From Panopea generosa (Eukaryota; Mollusca; Bivalvia; Adapedonta; Hiatellidae): a stretch of DNA of 64,000 bases. Position numbers and translations under genes: made by a program. Shown here one piece after another: positions 35,034-45,075 of this stretch (within the stretch, counting starts at the first letter, position 1; every line of letters starts with the position of its first letter). The notes under the pieces were generated by a model. The model did not search any database. It saw only the letters and a program-made list of their open reading frames with translations, and had not been told where the DNA came from. The stretch lies in assembly GCA_029582155.1 (NCBI GenBank), contig CM055909.1, forward strand, positions 19,670,798 to 19,734,797, in the 5' to 3' direction.

Positions 35034-35878
35034 CTTCGGTTTTGTTGAACTGAACCACAGCCCTCACGTCCTCACGTCCCTCGAAAAACGAACTTTTGGA
35101 GGTAGTTCATTGATAGTGAGGTATATTGGCCAGACACTAACATTTGACGACTTGAGTATGGCTACACCATCTGTATTCATTTGAAATGAAATGTTATTTG
35201 GGTTAAAAAGAAACTCTCCTTCCCTAAATAACTCATAATATAGAGCTCCGTCATAAATGTCTTCTATCCCTGATGGATTTCTGTTGAACCTGTGATTTAA
35301 AATTGCTTGAAATTCTTCTTTCTGGAAAAGTGTTTGTATTTGTTACTGGCAAGGTATTTGCAGAAAGTATGGAATATTTTTCCCACATCCACTACACACT
35401 TCAGTTTCAATTGGTGGATTGTCAGCACAAATATATTGTGTACAGAAATTACAGTAATAATGGACAATTTTTTTCTGCATCATGATTTCCAAAATATTTC
35501 CCAATTTGTTTAACTGAAGATTTACATTTGTTTGACTGAGTGCAAATGAAACTGATTATTTCTAACAAATCACTGAATGCAGTGTAGGTCAACGAGTGCC
35601 TGATGGCATGTCATTAAGAGTATCATAGTCTCAGAAACAGTCATTGCAGCATTTGAATATAACAGATCATCATCATCATCAGTTTCATCTATTGAACTAT
35701 TGCGTTCAAAATCTTCATCATTATCTGAACAACTACTGGTTTCGTCAAAATTTGACTCGCTTATATCATCATCACTTAAGTCACTTATTTCAGTTTGTTC
35801 CAGATCTGGAATTAAAACTAGTTCTAGTTGACAGTCTGGGTTTAAGAGCCATTTAAATATATCTGCATCCCTTGACAA

Positions 35879-37061
35879 ATCTCATTTTCTGACTCACTAG
35901 AAGTTAAACGATTTGTGTTGCAGCAATTTGTGATAATCTGTTAAAAAATGCAGTAAAATACCAAAATCAGGGAATTTTTTATTCAACAATTAATATTGTA
36001 CAAAAACTGTTTGAAAATGACCGATTGTTCCAGTAACTCATTTTCAAAAAAAGAGCTTTACTCAAGTTTTTTTGTTAATTTTATTTTTTGTTAATATTAA
36101 AAGATTTTATTTGAAAAGTTAGAAATGAAAATGGTAACTAAAAGTACAGTTGTACATGTATCAGACCATATGAGGATCAGCTGTCACTCAATCATTTCTG
36201 ATGAAATACAGAGAAATTTAGCTGATATGAAATACTATAATAAAGAGCATGGTTACCTTTTGTTTTTGCTCTCAGAGTCCTTAAAGTTCACATACAGCAA
36301 TTGTCTGAGGCAGCAAATGAATCCCACCATGAACGTTTTCAAACATGTACCTGCAGAGATATATAAACAAATCCAAAGCTGTATTTTACCATTCAAATGG
36401 CTTTATTAATATGTACTCAAAGAATAATTTTAAAAAGTGTACAAATATTGCTTGCAATAATCAAATGTATGTAATACGCAACACGAGTGACATGTATGGT
36501 TACTTGCAAATATCTTCCAAAACGCAAATCAAAACTAAGCAACTTGCCACAAGGGTGATGTCAATCGCGAAAACTAATGACATAAATATATTCAGCCATC
36601 TACATGTTAGTTGATATAGTTATATGCCTTACTTAACTCAATAACAAAATCAATAAGCTTATTTTCACCTCCCCACACAATAATTGATCTGAGTTACGTA
36701 ATTAATCTAGATAAAACTGCGGTAATGCACCAGATCCAATACGTTTCAACTTGTTTACAGATTCTCGTTGATTTTTGTGCATTTGATTCGGTAACAATAA
36801 CATGCATGTTATAAATCGGTAAAAGATAAAAACTAGTTACCTGAAATTTAAGAGAGAAGTACCAGCGCCGTATGTTTTTAAGCTGTCAAAAGTAGACGTT
36901 AGAGACATTTATAATGAAATATCTTTTGTTTATTTTCCTCGTTTTCCAATCTTGCGAGATTAGGATTAAATTTAATAACCTGTCACAATTACCAGTCACG
37001 TTAAAATTTTAATTGATGATTTTTTTTATTATCTTAAACATGTATTTATCACAAAACAGTT
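35879..37061. other. Spacer between the divergent transposase and spliced gene
   Basis: This is about 1.2 kb of AT-rich DNA between the 5' ends of the two genes, so it could hold both promoters. The frames at 36125-36409 and 36345-36614 are not recognisable and overlap each other. No TATA box or other element is convincing. Confidence 0.4.
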
Positions 37062-37085
37062 TCAAGGAAAGACCTTCTACAAAAG

Positions 37086-40000
37086 ATGAATGAGCTACAA
37101 GCACTTAAGTTGAAGACGAGAGAAGTTGCATTAGCTAAAGGTAGAAACTTATATTGTATTGGACTATTGGTTAACCATTTTGATTTGTTCTGATTGTGTA
37201 ACTAAGTATGTTTCGACTGACTGGGACAGCGGAGACCTTTTTAAAAATAATGACAGTTGTTTCATTTCAGAGGTTTTGGGCTCTTAGTTATATAAACATA
37301 GAAATTCAATGAGATTTTTTTTACTTGCACAGGGTATCCCCTTACATCTGGGCTATAACTGTCCACTCAGAAAAATAGCCACAGGGCAGGGATGATAATT
37401 AGTGCAATCCATTAAATTATAAGCCTGAGGTCATGGGTTTAGTTTCAGGTTTCTGATAAGAATGCTTCTTCAAACAACACTCAACTTGTGAGTACTAGTT
37501 TAATCACTTTTCATATAAGCTCTGAGCTTACATTGTAAATTAATCAATAAGTATAACCAAGGTACATGTAACCTCTTGGTACAAATGTTTTTAATCTTTT
37601 TAGGTACTAGCAAAGAACTTGCAAATGATTTAGATTGTGATCAGAGTTCACCTTCTAAAGATAATACAGAACCTAAGAAAGGTATTATATTTATATGTAT
37701 TGCTATAGCATATGACGCCTTTTTTTATTGAAAGCTGTTGGACCAACATTGAAATAATAATTGTTTGTTACTCCTGATCCTAGGATGAATCTATCCCACA
37801 TTTATTCAAGGTATATAAGAAACAAAATTCTATAATGGTTCAATGAAGGAGCTAACAGTAACATTACAAAAGTAAATATAGTTGGTTAATAAACAAGATG
37901 ATATTTGAAATAATATATGAATGAAATCTGTTAATTAATATGTTGATAGTAAATGGAATTTAAAAGCCACAGAATTGTGCTGGTTGCAGGCTTTACTATA
38001 TATTTTGTTTCCTTTAGACACAACAAAAAGACGCAGTACAAAAAGTTTTCAGGACACAATCAAAAACAAAAATACCAACAAGACAACAGTAACATCCCTG
38101 AGTACAATAACAAGTAGGTTTTACTCTATATATATATCTACAGCTAAGATACATAATTTTGAGATTGTATTTCCATCAGAATCTCTTAATGAGCTCTGTC
38201 TATACAGTAACAGCATTTAGAGGATAGTTGTAGGCCTGGTCGTCCTGGTGTCAGTATAATGTGACTGGGTGGGTTAACATACCATGTGTCTGCTGCATGA
38301 TACTCCAGTGTGACAGCGCTCAGAATACTGTCTCAAGTAGACATCGTCACGATATGACTGAACACCATACAACAACTGTCTATACAGAATATAGCTTGAC
38401 TTTCGAAGACGAGGGAAGCTAATGTACCCAACTTGGTGTCGTTTTTAATCTGTCTCAATGCTACATTAGCAGCAGCATGATAGCCTGAATTCATGATAAA
38501 TAGCATCGGGCCTTCATACATTTAAGGTACAGTTACATGGACTATTGGGACCATGAAAAAATGTTTATAATATGGAATACAAAAAATGTATGTTTTATGA
38601 ATCTATTGTTTCAATTCATTTTGACAATATAGAAATGTTTTTATCTAAAATAGTGTGGGGTGATTAAATAATGAATGTTGCGTTAATTTAGTCTTTGTTC
38701 TTTATATCAGATGAAGACGTTGATAAGAACATAAGTGCTTATTTTGGACTCAAGGCAATGTCATTGGACCAGGAAAACAAACTCAAGCTGCCACAAAATC
38801 CATCTGACATGCACACACTTCAAAGTACATCAAAACACACCCCGTCAAACAAGCATACCCCACAAAGTACCCCAAATCACAAACCATCGAGCACGCATAC
38901 CCATGAAAGAACTTCGAAACATACACTTCAAGATACACCAAAGCACCTACCATCATCAAACAAGCAAACACCACAAAGTTCTTCAAAATGCACACCATCT
39001 CACACACATACACTTCCAGGTACACCAAACAACACATTGTCATCAAACAAGCATACACCACAAAATTCATCAAAACACACACCACCAAACAATCATATAC
39101 ATGAAAATATTACAAAACGCACCCCATTAAACATGTACACAAAGAAACATGTCACACCTCGGTCTTCAGGGGTAAAAAGGCCATTGTCAAAAAAATATAT
39201 TGACAGCGACACTTCTGACAGTGATGTAGACAATACAGATGAACCAATTTCATCATCAACACCAATTGCACAAACAATACTATGTGCCACCTTTCTTACA
39301 CCACACTCAAAAAAGTATCTCCACCTCAATCTGCAAAATACATAGACTTTACAGATAGCGATGAAGATCACACACCAGTATCTCCACACATTAGTGACAT
39401 AGCAGACTCTTCAGACAGTGACAACAGCATGCATGAACATACTTTGACACCATAACTTCCTTCACAGCATTTTACATCACATTTACACAACCCACTCACT
39501 AACCAAACAGCTGGCAAATGTCCCCGGGCTGTGCCCATAGCGCCGTTATGTACCCAGGTGGCATGTGTTAATTTACGAAAGAGAAAACCAGGTGTTAAAG
39601 GAACAGATAGGGTTATTGAGATCAAATAACACAAGACTTCAGCGAGAAATCAAAGGTGGGACATTATAACCATCTAAATGTATCTATTTATGATTTTGAA
39701 ATATTTTAAATAGCTGAACTAGTTAGTAAGTGGGTAACGTGTCTGGCTGTTAAGCCAGGGTCTCGAGTTTTAATCCCTGTCTAACCAATTTCTTTGAAGT
39801 GATGATTATTCCTGAAACCCATAAAATAAACATTCATTTTAAATATACATTTTAAAACCAGGAGAATTGATTCAGATCACTTGGTATTAACTTTTATATA
39901 AACAAATAGTAAATTATTTAAATTCTTGCAAACAGGTATATATTTTTCCATTCTTAGAAACATAATTGCTGTTCTTTGTATGTCCCACTTCGTTTAAAGA

Positions 40001-40429
40001 AAGAACCCAGTATATGCCTGTCAATTTGTTAGTTGGAGATTTTAAAAAATGGTTTCCAATCCAGAACTCCTGAAGGGGTCTGTAATTAATATTATTTAAT
40101 AATAGTTTGTGTGTACCTTTATAATTATAAAAAACATTGATCAGAAACCATTATTTTTTACCAGTAATAAGTTGAAAAGGCTAGAGTTCCTGTGAAACTT
40201 GACACTGACATATATTAAACTGGATCTGCATTAATGTTGCCAGGCATATATCTAGTTTTAACATTTTTCTATTTTATTCAATGTGTTATATTTTTGTATC
40301 AGAATACCAAAATACTTAATATGATTTCTTCTTGTAGATCTAAGATCAGCATCTGAAGTGGCAACACCAAGTACTAGTACTCCCCAACCAGGAATATACT
40401 ATGACCGGCAGATACCCAGAGAAAACAAG
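37086..40429 (+). CDS. Spliced gene of unknown function beside the transposase
   Basis: Predicted exons are 37086 (ATG; exon may begin near 37062)-37140, 37604-37681, 38018-38113, 38711-39314 or longer, 39558-39655 and 40338-40429. All have GT/AG borders, and the first three introns and the last join in consistent phase 1. The start reads MNELQALKLKTREVALAKG. Exon 4 is rich in Ser, Thr, His, Lys and Pro (KHTP-type repeats), then acidic (DSDTSDSDVDNTD). Exon 5 reads YERENQVLKEQIGLLRSNN, a likely coiled coil. Exon 6 ends IPRENK and no later exon is certain. I recognise no enzyme domain. A CACTA second-ORF, DNA-binding or regulatory protein is a guess from context. The 3' end is missing or undetected, and exon 4 has a frame problem (see 38711-39450). 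Confidence 0.55.
38205..38420 (+). mobile_element. SINE family D fragment in an intron
   Basis: It contains CATTTAGAGGATAGTTGT, GGTGTCAGTATAATGTGACT, GGGTGGG, GATACTCCAGTGTGACAGCG and ATACTGTCTCAAGTAGACA. The same series occurs, reversed, at 46620-46865 with a tRNA-like head. This copy has no head. It lies in the predicted intron 38114-38710. Confidence 0.8.
38711..39450 (+). CDS. Large disordered exon of the spliced gene, with a frame break
   Basis: After the acceptor TTTATATCAG the frame reads EDVDKNISAYFGLKAMSLDQ, then about 120 residues of low-complexity repeats such as SKHTPSNKHTP and PSSNKQTPQSS, then KRPLSKKYIDSDTSDSD. This frame ends in a stop at 39343-39345. However, one base off, from the A6 run at 39309-39314, a very similar acidic sequence continues (KYIDFTDSDEDHTPVS, ADSSDSDNSMHEH) to a TAA at 39449-39451. 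So the exon either carries a one-base deletion in the A run, or the second part is an intron (GTATCT donor at 39315, CCCAG acceptor at 39557). The bias against hydrophobic residues suggests a disordered nuclear protein. Confidence 0.5.
39716..39795 (+). repeat. tRNA-like sequence, SINE head relic
   Basis: TAGTTAGTAAGTGGGTAACG (A-box-like) is followed by a CTGGC/CCAG anticodon-like stem and GAGTTTTAATCCC (B-box-like). The B box is off consensus. It lies in the predicted intron 39656-40337. Confidence 0.5.
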
Positions 40430-40679
40430 GTAATTTTAAGTAAAAGGGATATGACTGCATTTTCTCTGAATAGAAGATAAAGATAGCAGTATGCAAAAAC
40501 TAGATATACTCAGAGACCCAGGTTACAAAATTTAAAATTGGCTAAAACATTTTTTGACTGCCAAAATAATATATTAAAAAGGCCTGCTAACTTGCGCTAG
40601 GTTCCACTAGAATAGATTTCCTGCTTAAAATAGCAACATATTTTGTGACATATTAAATGAGTCGCCCGACTTTCATTTT

Positions 40680-40855
40680 GATTTCAATTTGATCCTTATA
40701 TATTATGTTTACACTTAGTAAAAAACGTTTCATCTTAGAAAGAGTCGGAATGACAATGCGAAGGTTATCAAACGTTTTAAGTACTGTCTAGAATGGGGAT
40801 TTCATTTCAAGTTTACCACTCTGATTTGTCACGTTTTGGTGGATTTGACACACTA
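40680..40855 (-). repeat. Right inverted repeat of the putative EnSpm element
   Basis: This is the reverse complement of the left repeat at 30438-30630. The best block is GGATTTCATTTCAAGTTTAC followed by CACTCT (about 40798-40823). Weaker similarity continues through ATCTTAGAAAGAG and ATTTGATCC toward 40680. Confidence 0.75.
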
Positions 40856-41234
40856 TACTTTTGACAAAAATGTTGTCAACGTTGAAGTAAAGTTTCGTAT
40901 TTGTGAATTAATATCAATCAAGATTAAACATATTTATTCACAAATTGTATGCAATTACATTTAAAAATATCACATTAGTTAAAGAGATTGTTTGTATCCA
41001 ACTTCATATAAATTTTATGATTTCTCAGATCCAAATAAATTGGGTATAGGTTTAAGAATGCATCCCCACAAGGATGTTTATTGGAGTATACATTATCAAT
41101 GGAGACCTCTATACAGGCAATGTATATAGAGAAGACGTTGCTACCAACACTTGCAAAATTAAAAAAAAACTGAAACAGTACACTGGGATACTTTTATGGA
41201 AAAAAAATTGAAAAAAAAAATGATCATAAACAAG
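40856..41234. other. No gene seen
   Basis: AT-rich flank with A-runs near 41160 and 41200. No supported feature. Confidence 0.4.
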
Positions 41235-41305
41235 CTCGAACTCGCGACATTTGGGTTGACAATTCAAACCGTTAGCACTACGCTATCGAAACAGACAGTA
41301 GTACA
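41235..41305 (-). repeat. tRNA-like sequence on the minus strand
   Basis: The minus strand reads GATAGCGTAGTGCTAACGG (A box) and GCGAGTTCGAGCTTG (B box). It resembles a SINE head. No body was identified. Confidence 0.55.
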
Positions 41306-41448
41306 ACACACTTTATATTGATATATAGTTTATTTTATAGTTTATGTAATAGATAAAAAATGCTATCATACAACAAATACCACTAATACGGAAGATTCCA
41401 TCTAAAAATAGAATGACGTATTTTCAAAATAGCTGATTCGGTTTATAA

Positions 41449-41662
41449 GAACAATAATAATAATAATTAAAGATTACAGTACTAATAATAATAATAATCA
41501 TAATAATAAATAAATAATAATAATCACGAAAATAATAATGATAATAATAATATTAATATTAATGATTACAATAATAATAATCAGAATAAGTACAAAGACT
41601 ATCATAACAAAAACAATAAAAATAATAATAATATTAATGATTACAATTATAATAATATATAT
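41449..41662. repeat. AAT-rich microsatellite
   Basis: This is interrupted AATAATAAT sequence. Open frames of Ile, Met and Asn on both strands here (such as 41498-41710 and 41538-41888) follow from it and are not genes. Confidence 0.9.
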
Positions 41663-43823
41663 GGCACCAGGTGCTTTGGGTGAAGGGTGGAGGCACCATT
41701 CACAACACATTACAGGTTATATATGTTACCAGGTGCTTTGGGTGAAGGGTGGAGGCACCATTCACAACACATTACAGGTTATATATGTTACCAGGTGCTG
41801 TGGGTGGAAAGTGGAGGCACTATTGACAACACATTACAGGTTATATATGGCCCAAGGTGCTGTGGGTGAAAGGTGGATGCACCATTGACAACACATTACA
41901 GGTTATATATGGCCCAAGGTGCTGTGGGTGGAAAGTGCAGGCACCATTGACAACACATTACAGGTTATAATGGTCCGAGGTGCTGTGGGTGGATGATGGA
42001 GGCACCATTGACAACACATTACAGGTTATATATGTCACCTGGTGCTTTGGGTGGAAAGTTGAGGCACCATTCACAACACATTACAGGTTATATATGTCAC
42101 CAGGTGCTGTTTGTGGAAAGTGGAGGCACCATTCACAACACATTACAGGTTATATATGTCACCATGTGCTGTGGGTGGAAAGTGGAGGCACCATTGACAA
42201 CACATTACAGGTAATATGTGGCCCCAGGTGCTGTGGGTTGAGGATGGAAGCACCATTGACAACACATTACAGGTTATATATGGCACCAGGTGCTGTGGGT
42301 GGAGGATGGAGGCACCATTGACAACACATTACAGGTTATATATGGCACCAGGTGCTGTCGGTGGAGGGTGGAGGCACCATTGACAACACATTACAGGTTA
42401 TATTTGTCACCAGGTGATGTGGGTGGAGGATGGAGGCACCGTTCACAACACATTAAAGGTTATATATGGCACCAGGTGCTGTGGGTGGAGGGAGGAGGCA
42501 CCATTGACAACACATTACAGGTTATATATGGTCCCAGGTGCTGTCGGTGGAGGGTGGAGGCACCATTGACAACACATTACAGGTTATATTTGTCACCAGG
42601 TGATGTGGGTGGAAAGTGGTGGCACCATTGACAACACATTACAGGTTATATATGGCCCAAGGTGCTGTGGGTGGAAGGTGGATCCACCATTGACAACACA
42701 TTACATGTTATATATGGCCCAAGGTGCTGCGGGTGGAGGATGGAGGCACCATTGACAACACATTACAGGTTATATATGGCACCAGGTGCTGTGGGTGAAG
42801 GATGGAGGCACCATTGACAACACATTACAGGTTATATATGGTCCCAGGTGCTGTGGGTGGAGGGTGGAGGCACCATTGACAACACATTACAGGTTATATA
42901 TGTCACCAGGTGATGTGGGTGGAAAGTGGTGGCACCATTGACAACACTTTACAGGTTATATATGGCCCAAGGTGCTGTGGGTTTAAGGTGGATCCACCAT
43001 TGACAACACATTACATGTTATATATGGCCCAAGGTGCTGTGGGTGGAGGATGGAGGCACCATTGTCAACACATTACAGGTTATATATGGCACCAGGTGCT
43101 GCGGGTGGAGGATGGAGGCAATATTGACAACACATTACAGGTTATATATGTCACCAGGTACTGTGAGTGGAAAGTGGAGGCACCATTGACAACACATTAC
43201 AGGTTATATATGGCCCCAGGTCTTGTGGGTGGAGGATGGAGGCACCATTGACAACACATTACAGGTTATATATGACACCAGGTGCTGTGGGTGAAGGATG
43301 GAGGCACCGTTCACAACACATTAAAGGTTATATATGGCACCAGGTGCTGTAGGTGGAGGGTGGAGGCACCATTGACAACTTATTACAGGTTATATATGGT
43401 CCCAGGTGCTGTCGGCGGAGGTCGGAGGCACCATTGACAACACATTAAAGGTTATATATGGCACCAGGTACTGTGAGTGGAGGGTGGAGGCACCATTGAC
43501 AACACATTACAGTTGATATATGGTCCCAGGTGCTGTCGGTGGAGGGTGGAGGCACCAATGACAACACATTACAGGTTATATATGGTCCCAGGTGCTGTCG
43601 TTGGAGGGTGGAGGCACCATTGACAACATATTAAAAGTTATATGTGGCACCAGGTGCTGTCGGTGGAGGGTGGAGGCACCGTTCACAATACATTACAGCT
43701 TATATACGGCACTAAGTGCTGTGGTTGGAGGGTGGAAGCACCATTGACAACACATTACAGGCTATATATAGCACCATGTGCTGTGGGTGGAGGGTTGAGG
43801 CACCATTCACAATATATAACCTG
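41663..43823. repeat. 62-bp minisatellite array
   Basis: About 35 copies of a 62-bp unit contain GGAGGCACCATTGACAACAC, ATTACAGGTTATATATGGC and CCAGGTGCTGTGGGTGG. As 62 is not divisible by 3, each frame cycles over three units (186 bp), giving open frames with three alternating peptides. Multi-unit blocks recur at 186 bp (about 42355 and 42541) and 310 bp (42601 and 42911). Confidence 0.96.
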
Positions 43824-43825
43824 CT

Positions 43826-44335
43826 GGCGAAAATACCAGAAATGAATAATTGTCGTTAAACTATTTGGAATTGCGAAAAAGCAATCTACTCAACCCGTGT
43901 TTTGTTGCATTTTGGACCAGCATATGATTATTATTATTTTTATTATTATTATTTTTATTATTATTATTATTATTATTGTTCTTACCTTTGTTGTTGTTGT
44001 AATCATTCATATTATTATTATTAATTTCGTAATTATTATATCCGCATGTGCTTAGTATTGGTTCTACTCATAAAATCTTTTCGCGAGTCTAAGTTATAAT
44101 AACCTGTTTCGCAATAAAAGTAAAATAAGTAAGTTTAAATAAACATCAAGACCAGCGGGCGAAAATACCAGAAATGAATAATTGTCATTAAACTATTTGG
44201 AATTGCCAAACGCAATCTAGTCAACCCGTGTTTTGTTGCATTTTGGACCAGCATATTATTATTATTATTTTTATTATTATTATTATTATTATTATCATTA
44301 TTATTATTATTATAATTGTTCTTACCTTTATTATA

Positions 44336-44374
<39 letters not shown>

Positions 44375-44490
44375 GCTGTTGTTGTTGTTGTAATCATTAA
44401 TATTATTATTATTATTTTCGTTATTTTTTTTTTTATTTTTTTTTGTTATTATTATTATTATTGTTATTGTTATAAATATAAATATTATTC
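43826..44490. repeat. 332-bp tandem duplication with TTA/TTG microsatellites
   Basis: GAAAATACCAGAAATGAATA, AACTATTTGGAATTG and CAACCCGTGTTTTGTTGC occur from 43829 and again from 44161. Both are followed by CATAT(G)ATTATTATT runs and TTGTTCTTACCTTT. The second copy has a greatly expanded TTG run at about 44340-44390. Confidence 0.88.
44090..44145 (+). repeat. SINE 3'-end-like sequence
   Basis: ATAACCTGTTTCGCAATAAA then GTAAAATAAGTAAG resembles the 3' ends of the SINEs at 47040, 47650 and 48570. No head or body was seen. Confidence 0.45.
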
Positions 44491-44570
44491 TTGTGATCAT
44501 TAATATTATTATTATTATTACTATTTTTTATTTTTTTGTTTTTATTTTTATTATTATTATGATTATTTTT
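44258..44570. repeat. Compound TTA/TTG/TTATT microsatellite
   Basis: Runs of TTATTA, TTGTTG and TTTTTATT follow one another. Long poly-Ile/Val and poly-Asn frames here are not genes. Confidence 0.92.
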
Positions 44571-45075
44571 AACGAACGATAACTCGGCGAACGAGATTGC
44601 ATTAATGTGTAGAAAATCGCAATTGATAGGTGAAAAAGGGTGAGCTTGTCTGGACACATTTTGAGGAATTAGTCAGTGAAAGATTTTATTTTCATTTTTA
44701 TTTTTAAAAATTTGATGTTTTATATACAAAAAAATCTATATATTATTTTTTATGAAAATAAAACGTTCGGGGCTGCAAACATTAGGGATGGGCGGGGATG
44801 ATAATCTAGCAATTTATTTATTATGGCCTATAAACAACCCGGCCCAGCTATCTTGGTTAGCTGTTTTTATCAGGGTTGAGGTGAGGTATTGTACAATACA
44901 AACGTATTTACCACAACTTAGTAAATTGTATAAATAGATACAGAGATTTTCATAAAACGTCCAATTAAAACTATTTGATACCGGTATGTGTAAATGGTTA
45001 TACTTTAAACCTGAATATTGAGAAATACACTCCATTTCAAGAAGACAGATACATATAAACATGACTTAATCACTT
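44571..45075. other. No gene seen
   Basis: AT-rich sequence. The overlapping frames at 44752-44937 and 44814-45062 on opposite strands have no domain. Confidence 0.4.

Larger units (their letters stand above)
33433..35878 (-). pseudogene. EnSpm/CACTA tnp2-type transposase remnant
   Basis: Reading right to left on the minus strand, family features appear in the usual order but in several frames. They are an acidic Asp/Ser-rich N-terminal region (35570-35878); a stretch resembling DLLEIISFICTQS (about 35520-35590); a Cys-rich patch (FCTQYIC, CSGCGKN; about 35360-35460); the motif NTDGVAI...VSVWPIYL (about 35110-35180); the D-containing ICGYC-type region (34698-35033); the VDYMHAV region (34580-34620); and a C-terminal piece (33433-33798). 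This order and these motifs match Transposase_21/tnp2 proteins. In-frame stops (for example after RDVRT near 35066, and in the Cys patch) and a frameshift near 34830-34870 break it, so it cannot make one protein as it stands. Some breaks could be introns. A possible 3' splice site lies near 35933. Confidence 0.85.
30438..40855. mobile_element. Putative EnSpm/CACTA-like DNA transposon, about 10.4 kb
   Basis: Seen: long inverted repeats at 30438-30630 and 40680-40855 enclose a tnp2-type transposase remnant on the minus strand (33433-35878), a divergent spliced gene on the plus strand (37086-40429) and a cluster of paired GCAAA motifs (32713-33093). Known: EnSpm/CACTA elements carry a tnp2 transposase, often a second gene, and clustered binding motifs near their ends. 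Inferred: these parts belong to one element. The extreme termini, a CACTA end and a 3-bp target duplication were not found. The inverted repeats could instead be two separate insertions of another repeat. Confidence 0.6.

Noticed and set aside
36125-36614. Upstream exons of the spliced gene
   Set aside because: The frames are open, but no splice donors join them in phase to 37604, and the composition is ordinary AT-rich DNA.
39093-39634. Minus-strand proteins opposite the spliced gene
   Set aside because: They are antisense to the low-complexity exon and have no domain.
40481-40600. Seventh exon of the spliced gene after 40429
   Set aside because: An open stretch follows GATAGCAG, but the intron would be only about 55 bp with a weak acceptor.
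41980-43352. Repeat proteins in the 62-bp array
   Set aside because: The 62-bp unit makes the peptide cycle through three frames. These are by-products.
44135-44503. Asn-rich and Ile/Val-rich proteins
   Set aside because: Direct translation of TTA and TTG microsatellites on the two strands.
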